DNA of 64,000 nucleotides from Chitinophagaceae bacterium (GTDB taxonomy: Bacteria > Bacteroidota > Bacteroidia > Chitinophagales > Chitinophagaceae). Location of the stretch: contig JADJPV010000001.1 in the NCBI GenBank assembly GCA_016713085.1, forward strand, positions 2,501,001-2,565,000, written 5' to 3'. The notes below the pieces were generated by a model. It searched no databases. It had not been told where the DNA came from and saw only the letters and a list, made by a program, of their open reading frames with translations. This document shows, piece by piece, positions 45,752-54,272 of this stretch. The stretch's first letter is position 1, and the number at the start of each line of letters is the position of its first letter. The position numbers and the translations under genes were made by a program.

Positions 45752-46303
45752 ATGGCAATGATTTCATTAGATAGTTTGATGGGCAACAGTGGTCCATCCT
45801 ATCCCGAACAAATAGTAGCAGCTTATCGTAAGGAACTCGTGGATGCAGGATTTGAACAGATGATGACAGTGGAGGAAGTTGAAAAAATATTGAGCGGCAA
45901 CACAGGAAAAGTGATCATGGTGGTATTGAACAGTGTATGCGGTTGCAGTGCAAGAGTAAGCAGACCGGGAGCATTGCTCAGCTTTTTCAATCATGTTGTT
46001 CCTGATGTAAAGGCAACTTTATTTGCAGGAATGGAAAAAGATGCAGTGGTGCACTTCCGTGAAAAATATCTGAACGGAGTAACGCCTTCATCGCCCAATA
46101 TTATTCTGTTGAAGGATGGAAAAGTATTGCTTCAGCTGCAACGTCACCAGATAGAAACAACAGATGCAGGAAGTATTGCAGACAGTTTAATTGAAGTGTA
46201 CAATAAAGAATGTACCAAGCAAACAACAGAGGAAGAACGTACTGAACTGAGAACCTATTTTACAAATGTGTACCAGGTTGATCCATTGGCAGCACAGGCT
46301 TAA
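45752..46303 (+). CDS. BrxA/BrxB-family bacilliredoxin (YphP/YqiW-like)
   Basis: 183 residues; the CGC motif is in LNSVCGCSARVSRPGALLSF, so it can reduce bacillithiol-type or other mixed disulfides. The first 140 residues match the family (SYPEQIVAAYRKELVDAGFEQ; SSPNIILLKDGKVLLQLQRHQIE). About 40 extra residues at the C-terminus (KECTKQTTEEERTELRTYF) exceed the usual length. Placed in the suf operon, it links thiol redox with Fe-S assembly. Confidence 0.9.
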   Translation: MAMISLDSLMGNSGPSYPEQIVAAYRKELVDAGFEQMMTVEEVEKILSGNTGKVIMVVLNSVCGCSARVSRPGALLSFFNHVVPDVKATLFAGMEKDAVVHFREKYLNGVTPSSPNIILLKDGKVLLQLQRHQIETTDAGSIADSLIEVYNKECTKQTTEEERTELRTYFTNVYQVDPLAAQA

Positions 46304-46317
46304 ACGAAAAACAACAC

Positions 46318-46800
46318 ATGAAAATAACGTCATCAGAAGAATATGGTATCCGGATGCTCATCCGTATTGCATCTGCTAATCCTGTTGAAGGATTAAGCAT
46401 TCCGCAGCTGAGTGATGCAGAAGGATTGAGTGAGCCGCATGTGGCAAAGATCTGTCGTACGTTACGGATGGAAGGTTTCATTAACAGTACTCCCGGTTAT
46501 AAGGGCGGATATGTTTTAGCGAAACCGGCAGAACAAATCATCATCAATCATGTATTGAAAGCATTGGGCGGAAACTTATTCGATAAAGAATTTTGCGAAT
46601 CACACACTGCTGTTGGTCGTCTGTGTACCAACTCTGTTGATTGCAGTACACGTTCACTCTGGCGCATGGTACAAAGTACACTGGATAACCTGCTGGAGAA
46701 ATTAACGCTGAAAGATCTGATCGTTAATGAAAAAGAACTGGAGTTAAAGTTAGAAGCAGTGTTGCAGAGGAATATGGATGAGTTATTTAATACTAAGTAG
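46318..46800 (+). CDS. Rrf2-family Fe-S regulator of the suf operon
   Basis: 160 residues with an Rrf2 winged helix (SEEYGIRMLIRIASANPVEG, LSEPHVAKICRTLRMEGF, INSTPGYKGGYVLAKPAEQI). Three cysteines in CESHTAVGRLCTNSVDC match the spacing type of Fe-S-binding IscR/RsrR regulators. It ends the operon, 14 bases after the bacilliredoxin gene, and the tandem dyad before sufB is its most likely target. It would sense Fe-S status and repress the operon. Confidence 0.9.
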   Translation: MKITSSEEYGIRMLIRIASANPVEGLSIPQLSDAEGLSEPHVAKICRTLRMEGFINSTPGYKGGYVLAKPAEQIIINHVLKALGGNLFDKEFCESHTAVGRLCTNSVDCSTRSLWRMVQSTLDNLLEKLTLKDLIVNEKELELKLEAVLQRNMDELFNTK

Positions 46801-48195
46801 TTGATTCTTTATAAATTCAAGTTCGTTTTTAGCACAGACAGAGCTAATATCTTTAATTGTTTCTTCATCTAGAGTTTCATGATATAATAGTGAAAGTTTC
46901 CAAAGTTTTTCTTTTGGATAACTTGAAATTGAAAATTTAAATCTATCAAATTCGATTGCAAAATGGGTTTGATAATGATCATCTAAATTTGACGCTTTTC
47001 TTATACGCTTGTGCCTATAAATAAAATCTAACTTAATAGGAGGTAGATACATAAACCCATTTTTTATATCTTCTAAAATACTATATAGAGATTTAATATC
47101 TGTTGGGTTTATATCCCAATATTTGGCATTACCTGTTGTAGTCAAAGAATCACTAAATTCTATTCTTATATTCGATTCAAGATAAAGGTCATCGAATGGA
47201 TTTAATTCGGTAATTCTTGCACTAAGAAGTGGAAAAATTGTTTTTTCAATTACTGTATTGAATACTTTTTCATTTAATGTCTTTTCTATACGGTCATTTA
47301 TATTTTTGAGTTCTTTTTAAGCAGCTCTATCTCTTTTTTATAATCATTCTTTTCTTGAATGTCTTCTCCTTTTTTTGCCATTAAATAGATTTCCTGCCAT
47401 CTATTACTGCAAGCAATAATATAATTGATAAATGATTCAATGTCACCAGCGTCAGCCTTGTTTAAAGCGGTTAGGTAACTTTTTTTATCGTTACTCTCAA
47501 TTACAACCGGGGCGTATCCGTTTCGCAGCAGGTAATAATTCATAAGCAATCTTGAAGTTCTTCCATTACTATCATCAAAAGGATGTATTCGCACAAAACG
47601 GTAATGCACAAGTGATGCAAAGTGAATTGGATGTAGTTCTTTGCTTTTTTCTTCAGATCTAATCCATTCAATAAAATCCCCCATTAAAGCAGGTGTTTCT
47701 TCAACAGAAGCATAATAGAAAGGTTTCGCCATTTTCCAGGCGAACCGGATTAGGATGCGTTTTGTATTTGCCTGGTTCAATTAATCTTTTAGTAGATTGC
47801 CCATCACTCTGTTAAGCATCTTTATAATAAGGTCTTACAAGAATTGTTTGATTTATTTCTCTAATGAATTTTTCTGTAAGTATATGTTCAGGGTCTAAAG
47901 CTGCTTCTTTTACCAATCGTAATGCAACATCATGCGCCTTCATTTCTTCCAGTTCTCTTAACGAATAAGCATCGCTGCCGACTTTATCAAACATAAGGAG
48001 TAGCTGCGTGTGCCCATAAGTAAGTGTATTTCCTTCTATATGGTTGGAGTTGTAATTGAACTCAAGGCGGTACTTATTCCAGAATTTCTGTTCGAAATCA
48101 GGATTAATCGGCTGTAAGTCGTCAGCTTCTTTTTTTAATACATCAATTTGTTGTATACTGGCAGAAAGGTTCATGCCTAAAATTAAGAAAGCCAT
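46783..48195 (-). CDS. Fic-family AMPylator-type protein, three frameshift sites
   Basis: Read as one gene of about 470 residues in four pieces. The N-terminal part has the inhibitory-helix motif NSNHIEGNTLTYGHTQ. The Fic core is RIHPFDDSNGRTSRLLMNYY, where the usual GNGR is SNGR, with FVRIHPF and the flap region nearby. The C-terminal part is an unfamiliar alpha/beta domain. Breaks: near 47805-47818 (stop after VRPYYKDA), near 47720 (ENGETFYYASVEETP after repair) and near 47315 (LLKKELKNINDRIEK after repair). Its 3' end overlaps the rrf2 gene by 18 bases. Could be a real pseudogene. Confidence 0.75.
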
Positions 48196-48213
48196 TTGAG
48201 ATTTTCAGGAATT

Positions 48214-49508
48214 TTATATTTTCCACTCCACAATCTCATTCACCCATTCTTTCTTCAACGGGGCTGTTATCTTGATATAATTGTCGCTGTAACCTTCCAT
48301 CATGGCATTCTTCGAATGTCCTTCAAACAAAACTGGTCTTGTTTGCCCTTCATGCTGCTGTGTAAAGTATTGCATCTTCATGTAAGAAAGATTGCGGAGG
48401 GTTTTGTTACGGTCGTAACGCACATTTAATGGCACAATGGGTTTGATCGTTAATGCATGTGTATTGTCACGCTCAGAATAAGTAAATACATGCAGGTAAG
48501 AAACATCTAAGGAATGAAGAAAGTCAAATGTTTCTTTAAACAGTTCATCCGTTTCACCGGGAAAACCAACAATCACATCCACACCAATACAGCAATGCGG
48601 CATCAGTTGTTTAATGAGTGCAACACGTTCAGCATATAATTCACGTTTGTAACGGCGGCGCATCATACCCAGCACCGTATTGCTTCCGCTCTGCAACGGA
48701 ATATGAAAATGCGGCATGAACTTTTTGCTCTTACTTACAAACTCAATTACTTCATTGGTAAGTAAGTTCGGTTCAATAGAAGAAATGCGGTAACGTTCAA
48801 TGCCCTCAACTTTATCCAGTTCCTGTATTAATGAATAAAAATTTTCTTTTTCGTCATTCGGAGATTGTTTTAAATCCCCCCTTTGGGGGGTGGGGGGGCG
48901 AAAATCGCCGAGGTTTACACCGGTCAATACAATTTCTTTGCTTCCACCTGCTGCAATTTCTTTTGCATTGCTGATCACATTAGAAATGGTATCGCTCCTG
49001 CTTTTTCCACGGGCCATGGGAATTGTACAGAAGGAACAGGTATAATCGCAACCGTCCTGTACTTTCAAAAAAGTTCTGGTACGGTCGTTAATGGAATAAG
49101 AAGCATTGAAACCGTTTACATCTTCAATTTCACAACTGCTGATCTTTGCACTGTCGCCTTTAGCAAGCTCCTGATATGTGAAGCGAGATTAAATTTTTCA
49201 GCAGCACCGAGCACTAAATCAACACCGGGAATTTCTGCAATTTCTTTTGGTTTCAACTGTGCATAGCAACCGGTTATTACCACTAAACTTTCAGGAGCTT
49301 TCCGTTGAATACGGCGAACCAGCTGGCGGCATTCTTTATCAGCATTATCGGTAACAGAGCAGGTATTGATCACATACACATCGGCCATGTCGTCAAACTC
49401 TTTCTTTTCAAAACCTTCACTCTCCATCTGACGACTGAGTGTGGAAGTTTCGGAGTAGTTGAGTTTACAACCGAGTGTGTGAAATGCGACTGATTTTGCT
49501 TCTGCCAT
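48214..49508 (-). CDS. mtaB: tRNA t6A37 methylthiotransferase MtaB, one frameshift, in-frame repeat
   Basis: Methylthiolates t6A37 of tRNA. N-terminal MTTase cysteines are in HTLGCKLNYSE, NTCSVT and ITGCYAQ; the radical-SAM cluster is CDYTCSFC. The frame breaks near 49175; one base removed or added gives YQELAKGDSAKISSCEIEDV and joins the halves. After GVNLGDF the protein has RPPTPQRGDLKQSPNDEKEN, coded by a C/G-run palindrome (48875-48898) in place of a short family loop. The TRAM-like end (FEGHSKNAMMEGYSDNYIKI) is present. Divergent from the SNF2 helicase gene. Confidence 0.9.
48875..48898 (-). repeat. palindromic repeat inside mtaB
   Basis: TCCCCCCTTTGGGGGGTGGG plus G run. On the gene strand it reads PPTPQRGD in a loop of the radical-SAM domain; the core CCCCCCTTTGGGGGG is the CCCCTTTAGGGG repeat with one base less. 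Confidence 0.7.
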
Positions 49509-49645
49509 AGTTGTTTAATTTCTTCCATCTGCACAGTTTCATGCTGTTTGTACAGAGCCTGCAAAGGTAATGAAGAATTGAAAAAGGAGCAGGATAAACT
49601 TGCGCCGATGCAGCTTTTGATCTGTCATAAAATCATTCAGCCAGT

Positions 49646-49679
49646 TTTGTCTTCAGCCGCTTATTTTTGCCCTCTTTTC
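49646..49679 (+). promoter_or_regulatory. promoter of the SNF2 helicase gene
   Basis: TTTG (49646-49649), 22-base spacer, TATTTTTG (49672-49679). The ATG at 49689 is 9 bases after the -7 box, so the transcript would be leaderless or nearly so. Confidence 0.55.
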
Positions 49680-49688
49680 TCTGAACCA

Positions 49689-52581
49689 ATGGATAACCGG
49701 AATACAAAAACATATATTCTCTTTCAGCCAAAACATTTACTTACAAAACGACCTGTTTTGGAAATCAGGCAATGGATTAAAACTCCAACAGGTGTTACTT
49801 CCGGTGAGCAGCCGTTAACAAGACAGCAACTGAAAATATCTTTTCCTTCGGTAAGTGATGAAGGATTTAAAGCAATTCTGGCTTTTTCAAAACCTGAATT
49901 GCAGAAAGTGGAAGCGGCTTTGCATAATCAATCAGCTTATCACAGTAACGAAGCAGAACGGAGTGCAATGCAGAAAAAAGCAATGGTTCGATACCTGCAA
50001 TCCTTACTCATGAGTTTGCGTCAGCAAAATAAAACGGTGGAATTATATCACCAGGTGAATGGTGCTTCTGCATCATCTGTACAAACAGTGAAATGTATAT
50101 TGTATGCTTATCCTGTTGAACTGGCTTTTCATGTAATTATTGATGACAGCCAATACCTGCTGGATATATATGTAGTGAGAGGAAAAGAACGGATGCACTA
50201 TAACGAATTTAAGCGTGTTCATTTTTTACTGGAAGCTGATTCCTGTTATTATCAACTCTCTTCCAAAAGTTATGAAGCTGCGGAATGGCTGCAGCAACAG
50301 GATGAAACCAAATGGACAACAAATGATCCGGCTTCCTTTGAACAGGTAATCAGTAAACTGAAGGAATGGGAACTGAAAGTGGATGCATCAGTCATTTCGC
50401 AAGGAGAAGAATTGATTGCAGAACCGCAGCCACAGGTAATGCTGAGCGAACTCAATAATACATTTCTAAAACTTGAACCACGCTTTGTATATGATGGATA
50501 TACAGTGGATGGCCCGTTTGAAGCAGTGACCAAACAACCCGATAGCTATCGGGTCGGCAGATAAAACAATTTCCATTGTGCGTCATCAGCAAAAAGAAGA
50601 AGAGCTGGTGGAGTTTCTCCGTTCACTGCATGAAAAGTTCACCAATCAAACGAATGGGTTCTTTTATCTAAACTTTGCAGATGCACAAAAGAAAGGATGG
50701 TTCCTGAAAGTGTATCACCATTTACTGGAGATGGGAATTGATTTGCTGGGAATTGATTTGATGAAGCATTTTCGTTATTCACAGTATATAGCAGAAACAG
50801 TCATCAGCAAACAGGAAGTGGAAGGCAACTGGATTTGTTTATCAATGACAGTGAAGTTTGATAAAGAAATTATACCGCTTACCTATTTGCAGAAGAGTTT
50901 ACTGAACGGACAAAAAGCCGTGATGCTGAAAGATGGAAGTCTTGGTGTATTGGGTGAAGAATGGTTAAAGCAATACGGGCTATTAATCAGGCATGGAAAG
51001 ATCCGTAAAGAAGAATTACTGGTGCCGAAATGGTTGCTGATGAGTGAAGCAACGGATTCAAAACCGGATGAAGTACGATCAGCAGTGATTAAAACAGATA
51101 TCAGTGCAGCATGGTTCAGCAAATGGAAGCAATGGGAAAAACAAACAGAACCATTATATCCCTTACCTGCCGGATTAACAGTTGAGCAATTGCGTCCTTA
51201 TCAGCAAAAAGGATATGAATGGTTAAGATTACTTTCTGAGATTGGAGGAAGCGGCTGTCTTGCGGATGATATGGGATTGGGAAAAACAATTCAAACAATT
51301 TCTTTTCTTCTGCACCAGATTGAAGAAAACCCTTTTGAAAAACATTTGGTTGTAGCACCTGCAAGTTTGTTATATAACTGGCAGGAAGAGTTAAAGAAAT
51401 TTGCTCCTTCAGTAAAAGCAATTGTATTTCATGGAGCAGAAAGAGATGAAGAAGAAATACAACAGCCCAATCAACAAATCGTCATTACCAGTTATGGTAC
51501 ATTGCGGCAGGATATTGAACGGTTACAGTTGCTGCAGTGGAATACAGTTGTCGTTGATGAAAGTCAGCACATCAAAAATCCGGCTGCGCAGGTAACAAAA
51601 GCAGTGTGGCAATTGATTGCAAAAACACGTATTGCATTAAGCGGAACACCGGTGATGAACGGAACAGGCGATCTCTACAGCCAGATGCATTTTTTATTGC
51701 CGGGCTTATTAGGCGCAGGTGAATTTTTCAGAAGAGAATATGCTATTCCCATTGAGCAAAAAGCTGATGAAGAAAAAGCCGCAGCTCTGCAAAAACTCAT
51801 TAAACCATTTGTATTACGACGTACAAAAGAGCAGGCAGCTCCGGATTTGCCGGCCAAAACAGAATCGGTTTTGTGGTGTGAAATGGATACTGATCAGCGG
51901 GCTGCTTATGAGAGCATCAAAGAAAATGTACGAAGCAATATATTGCTTGAAATCAATGAACATGGATTGAATAAAGGAAAGATGTCGGTGCTTGCAGGTT
52001 TGATGAAACTGCGTCAGGTTTGCAACAGTTCTGAATTGCTGAAAGATGAAGACATCTTTACGTATGAAAGTATCAAAACAAAACTGCTGATTGATGAACT
52101 GAAAACAATTATTCCGCAACACAGGGCACTTGTGTTCAGCCAGTTTACTTCCATGCTTGATTTACTGGAACGGGATTTACAGAAAGAAGGAATTAAAACC
52201 ATCCGTCTTGATGGACAAACAAAAGTTTCACTACGGCAGGAGCTTGTTGCAGAATTTCAACAGGAAGAAAGTGAGGTGGCTGTTTTTCTGCTGAGCTTAA
52301 AAGCAGGAAATGCCGGACTTAACCTAACTGCAGCTGATTATGTTTTTCTGTTTGATCCATGGTGGAACACAGCTGTTGAAAGCCAGGCCATTGACCGTAC
52401 ACACCGCATTGGTCAGCAATCGCATGTATTTGCCTACCGCATGATCTGTAAAAATAGTGTGGAAGAAAAGATCATGAAAATGGCGGCTGGTAAAAAGAAA
52501 TTAGCCGAAGAACTGATTACAGCTGAAGAAGGATTTGTTAAAAGTCTGACGCTGGATGATATCCGTTACCTGCTTGAATAA
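49689..52581 (+). CDS. SNF2-family DEAD-like helicase, frameshift at a palindrome
   Basis: I take ATG 49689 (MDNRNTKTYILFQPKHLL), as the upstream frame to 49548 passes the promoter. The ATPase core is complete: CLADDMGLGKTIQTI (motif I), VVVDESQHIKN (II), ALSGTPVMN (III), FVLRRTK, RALVFSQFTSMLDLLERDL, LLSLKAGNAGLNL and DRTHRIGQ (VI). The first frame stops at 50564, right after the palindrome at 50538-50553; the second frame carries ADKTISIVRHQQKEEELVEF across it. One base more or less would fuse them into about 963 residues, a normal size for SNF2 helicases in this group. Confidence 0.85.
50538..50553. repeat. perfect palindrome cccgatagctatcggg inside the helicase gene
   Basis: CCCGATAGCTATCGGG, a perfect 16-bp palindrome sitting exactly where the two reading frames part. 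This word is, from memory, a frequent dispersed palindrome in Bacteroidota genomes. Confidence 0.7.
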
Positions 52582-52635
52582 AAATTTTTACAAACAGGTG
52601 GAAAAAACAATATTATTGTAAGACAAACAGAAGTT

Positions 52636-53097
52636 ATGAAGAAAGTGCTTCCATATATTTTACTAATTGTTTTGCTGCTGGCTGCGGTCATGATCCGCCG
52701 TTGTAACAGCACAAAAAATACAACCGATAATCAAAAAGAAAAAAAGAAAACGGAAGATGTACGTAATCCCACAGAACCGAAAACGGATAACGAGAAAAGT
52801 AATTTAGATGTCTTCAGAGATCCTGAATCAGATTTTTATTTTACAAAACATGCACGCTGCCGTATGAAGTGCAGACATATTACACAGGAAGAAGTGAAAG
52901 AAATTGTACGGAAAGCTGAAGTGAATTATAAGAAGAGTGAACTGGATGCAGTGCAGGGACCGAAGTATGCATTGGAAGGATATACATCGAGAGACAATCA
53001 GCATGTGCGGATTATTGTTGCACCGAAACAAAGGCATTTAACTATTGTAACGGTGATTGATTTGGATGAAGATTGGGAATGCCCGAGTTGTAAATAG
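52636..53097 (+). CDS. DUF4258 membrane-anchored protein
   Basis: 153 residues: one N-terminal membrane helix (YILLIVLLLAAVMI), a Lys/Glu/Thr linker, and a DUF4258 domain (FYFTKHARCRMKCRHITQEE, VRIIVAPKQRHLTIVTVIDL). The fold resembles BECR-type RNase toxins, but no activity is known for this form. Two Cys pairs are present, in ARCRMKC and the terminal CPSC. Followed by a repeat-filled intergenic region. Confidence 0.8.
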   Translation: MKKVLPYILLIVLLLAAVMIRRCNSTKNTTDNQKEKKKTEDVRNPTEPKTDNEKSNLDVFRDPESDFYFTKHARCRMKCRHITQEEVKEIVRKAEVNYKKSELDAVQGPKYALEGYTSRDNQHVRIIVAPKQRHLTIVTVIDLDEDWECPSCK

Positions 53098-53105
53098 AGC
53101 GGCAC

Positions 53106-53135
53106 GGCCCCCTCTAACTCCCCCGAAGAGGGAGA
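53106..53135 (+). repeat. type-A palindromic repeat after the DUF4258 gene
   Basis: GGCCCCCTCTAACTCCCCCG then AAGAGGGAGA. CCTCT and AGAGG, CTCCC and GGGAG pair. Confidence 0.7.
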
Positions 53136-53183
53136 ACTGCATCCGCACTAAGCTAACTTATTTGAACAGGTTAAAGAAGAGTA

Positions 53184-53225
53184 GGGGGGGGGAAAAAGGG
53201 GATTAAAAAATTTAGGGGGAGGGGG
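53184..53225 (+). other. G-run cluster, possible G-quadruplex
   Basis: Runs of 9, 4, 5 and 5 G within 42 bases, separated by A-rich loops. It lies in the 288-base gap 53098-53385, which has no gene and contains only repeats. It may be a degraded palindromic repeat or an assembly artefact. Confidence 0.4.
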
Positions 53226-53257
53226 AGAGAAAAAAAATTGTTTAAAGAGGTGTGTGC

Positions 53258-53295
53258 GCCTCCTCTCTTCCGGAGAGGAGGAAGGGTGGAGAGGC
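53258..53295 (+). repeat. type-B palindromic repeat
   Basis: GCCTCCTCTCTTCCGGAGAG then GAGGAAGGGTGGAGAGGC: a 7-8 bp stem and a second, longer outer pairing of GCCTC with GAGGC. Confidence 0.75.
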
Positions 53296-53385
53296 CGGGA
53301 ACTGCTGCAACACTGGCCCAGCTAACTTATAATGTTTAATTAATGGTGAGTGTTGGATATGGACGATTAAAGAATTTAAGTTGAT

Positions 53386-54216
53386 ATGGAAGAACAAAAA
53401 GCTAATAAGAAAGATACAGTGCCGCCTCCTCTCCCTGGGAGAGGAGGTTGGGTGGTGAGGCTTCTCAAGCCATTTCAATATATCTACGCCATTTACGCCA
53501 TGCTTTTATTTGTGGTGATCATGTTGTTTGTTTTTCCTTTTGTTGTTGCAGGTTCGTTCTTTGGAAAAATAAAGGGTGGAAATATTGTGATGGGTATTGC
53601 AAGAGGCTGGGGAGATGTGTGGTTGTTCCTGCTGGGTATTTATCATGTGCGGATTGTTGAACAGGAAATCAGGGAACATCAACCATATATCTTTGTAAGT
53701 AATCATAATTCATACATGGATATTCCGCAGATGCTGAAATCTGTGCGACGTCCGTTGCGTATTTTAGGAAAAGCAGAAACAGGGAAAGTGCCCATCTTCG
53801 GAATCATTTACAATGCAGCGGTTGTGCCGGTTGCAAGAGGCAGTGCAGAAAACCGGGCAAGAAGTGTAAAGACATTAAAAGCTGTATTAAGCAAAGAAAT
53901 TTCTATCTATATCGCACCGGAAGGAACTTTCAATATGACAGATCAACCGTTGATTCATTTTTATGATGGCGCTTTTCGACTGGCTGTTGAAACACAAACA
54001 CCTGTCAAACCAATGCTGTATTTAGATAGTGTAAAACGGTTACACTGGAGCAGCATCTTTGCATTTACTCCAGGTAAATTAAGAACGGTTTATCTGGAAG
54101 AAATTTCTCCTGTCGGTTACACGGCTGATCAGCTCAAACAAAAAGTATATGAAGTGATGGAGAAGAAACTGGTGGAGTATAAGGCGAGTTGGATTGCAAG
54201 CCCCCCAACCCCCTGA
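53386..54216 (+). CDS. PlsC-family 1-acylglycerol-3-phosphate acyltransferase, repeats at both ends
   Basis: 276 residues. The acyltransferase motifs are FVSNHNSYMDIP (NHxxxxD) and IYIAPEGTFNM (EGT), with a hydrophobic N-terminal helix (LLFVVIMLFVFPFVVA). It probably makes phosphatidic acid. Residues 13-22 are PPPLPGRGGW, coded by a type-B repeat at 53424-53461, ahead of the first family residues. The C-terminus ASPPTP and the stop codon lie in a type-A repeat at 54200-54224. A nearly identical leader (GTTGATATGGAAGAACAA) is found before sufE at 44731-44748. Confidence 0.88.
   Translation: MEEQKANKKDTVPPPLPGRGGWVVRLLKPFQYIYAIYAMLLFVVIMLFVFPFVVAGSFFGKIKGGNIVMGIARGWGDVWLFLLGIYHVRIVEQEIREHQPYIFVSNHNSYMDIPQMLKSVRRPLRILGKAETGKVPIFGIIYNAAVVPVARGSAENRARSVKTLKAVLSKEISIYIAPEGTFNMTDQPLIHFYDGAFRLAVETQTPVKPMLYLDSVKRLHWSSIFAFTPGKLRTVYLEEISPVGYTADQLKQKVYEVMEKKLVEYKASWIASPPTP
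53424..53461 (+). repeat. type-B palindromic repeat inside the acyltransferase 5' end
   Basis: GCCTCCTCTCCCTGGGAGAG then GAGGTTGGGTGGTGAGGC, in the coding frame as PPLPGRGGWVVR. Confidence 0.8.
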
Positions 54217-54224
54217 AGGGGGAG
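54200..54224 (+). repeat. type-A palindromic repeat over the acyltransferase stop codon
   Basis: GCCCCCCAACCCCCTGAAGG then GGGAG. The stop TGA (54214-54216) is inside the repeat. Confidence 0.75.
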
Positions 54225-54272
54225 TAAATACACACACCAAGTGTTCACTATCTTACTTAATTTTATTGGTTC

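Noticed and set aside
53098..53385. CRISPR-like array from repeated palindromes
   Set aside because: Repeats are not evenly spaced, differ in sequence, and are scattered through the window; no cas gene is seen.
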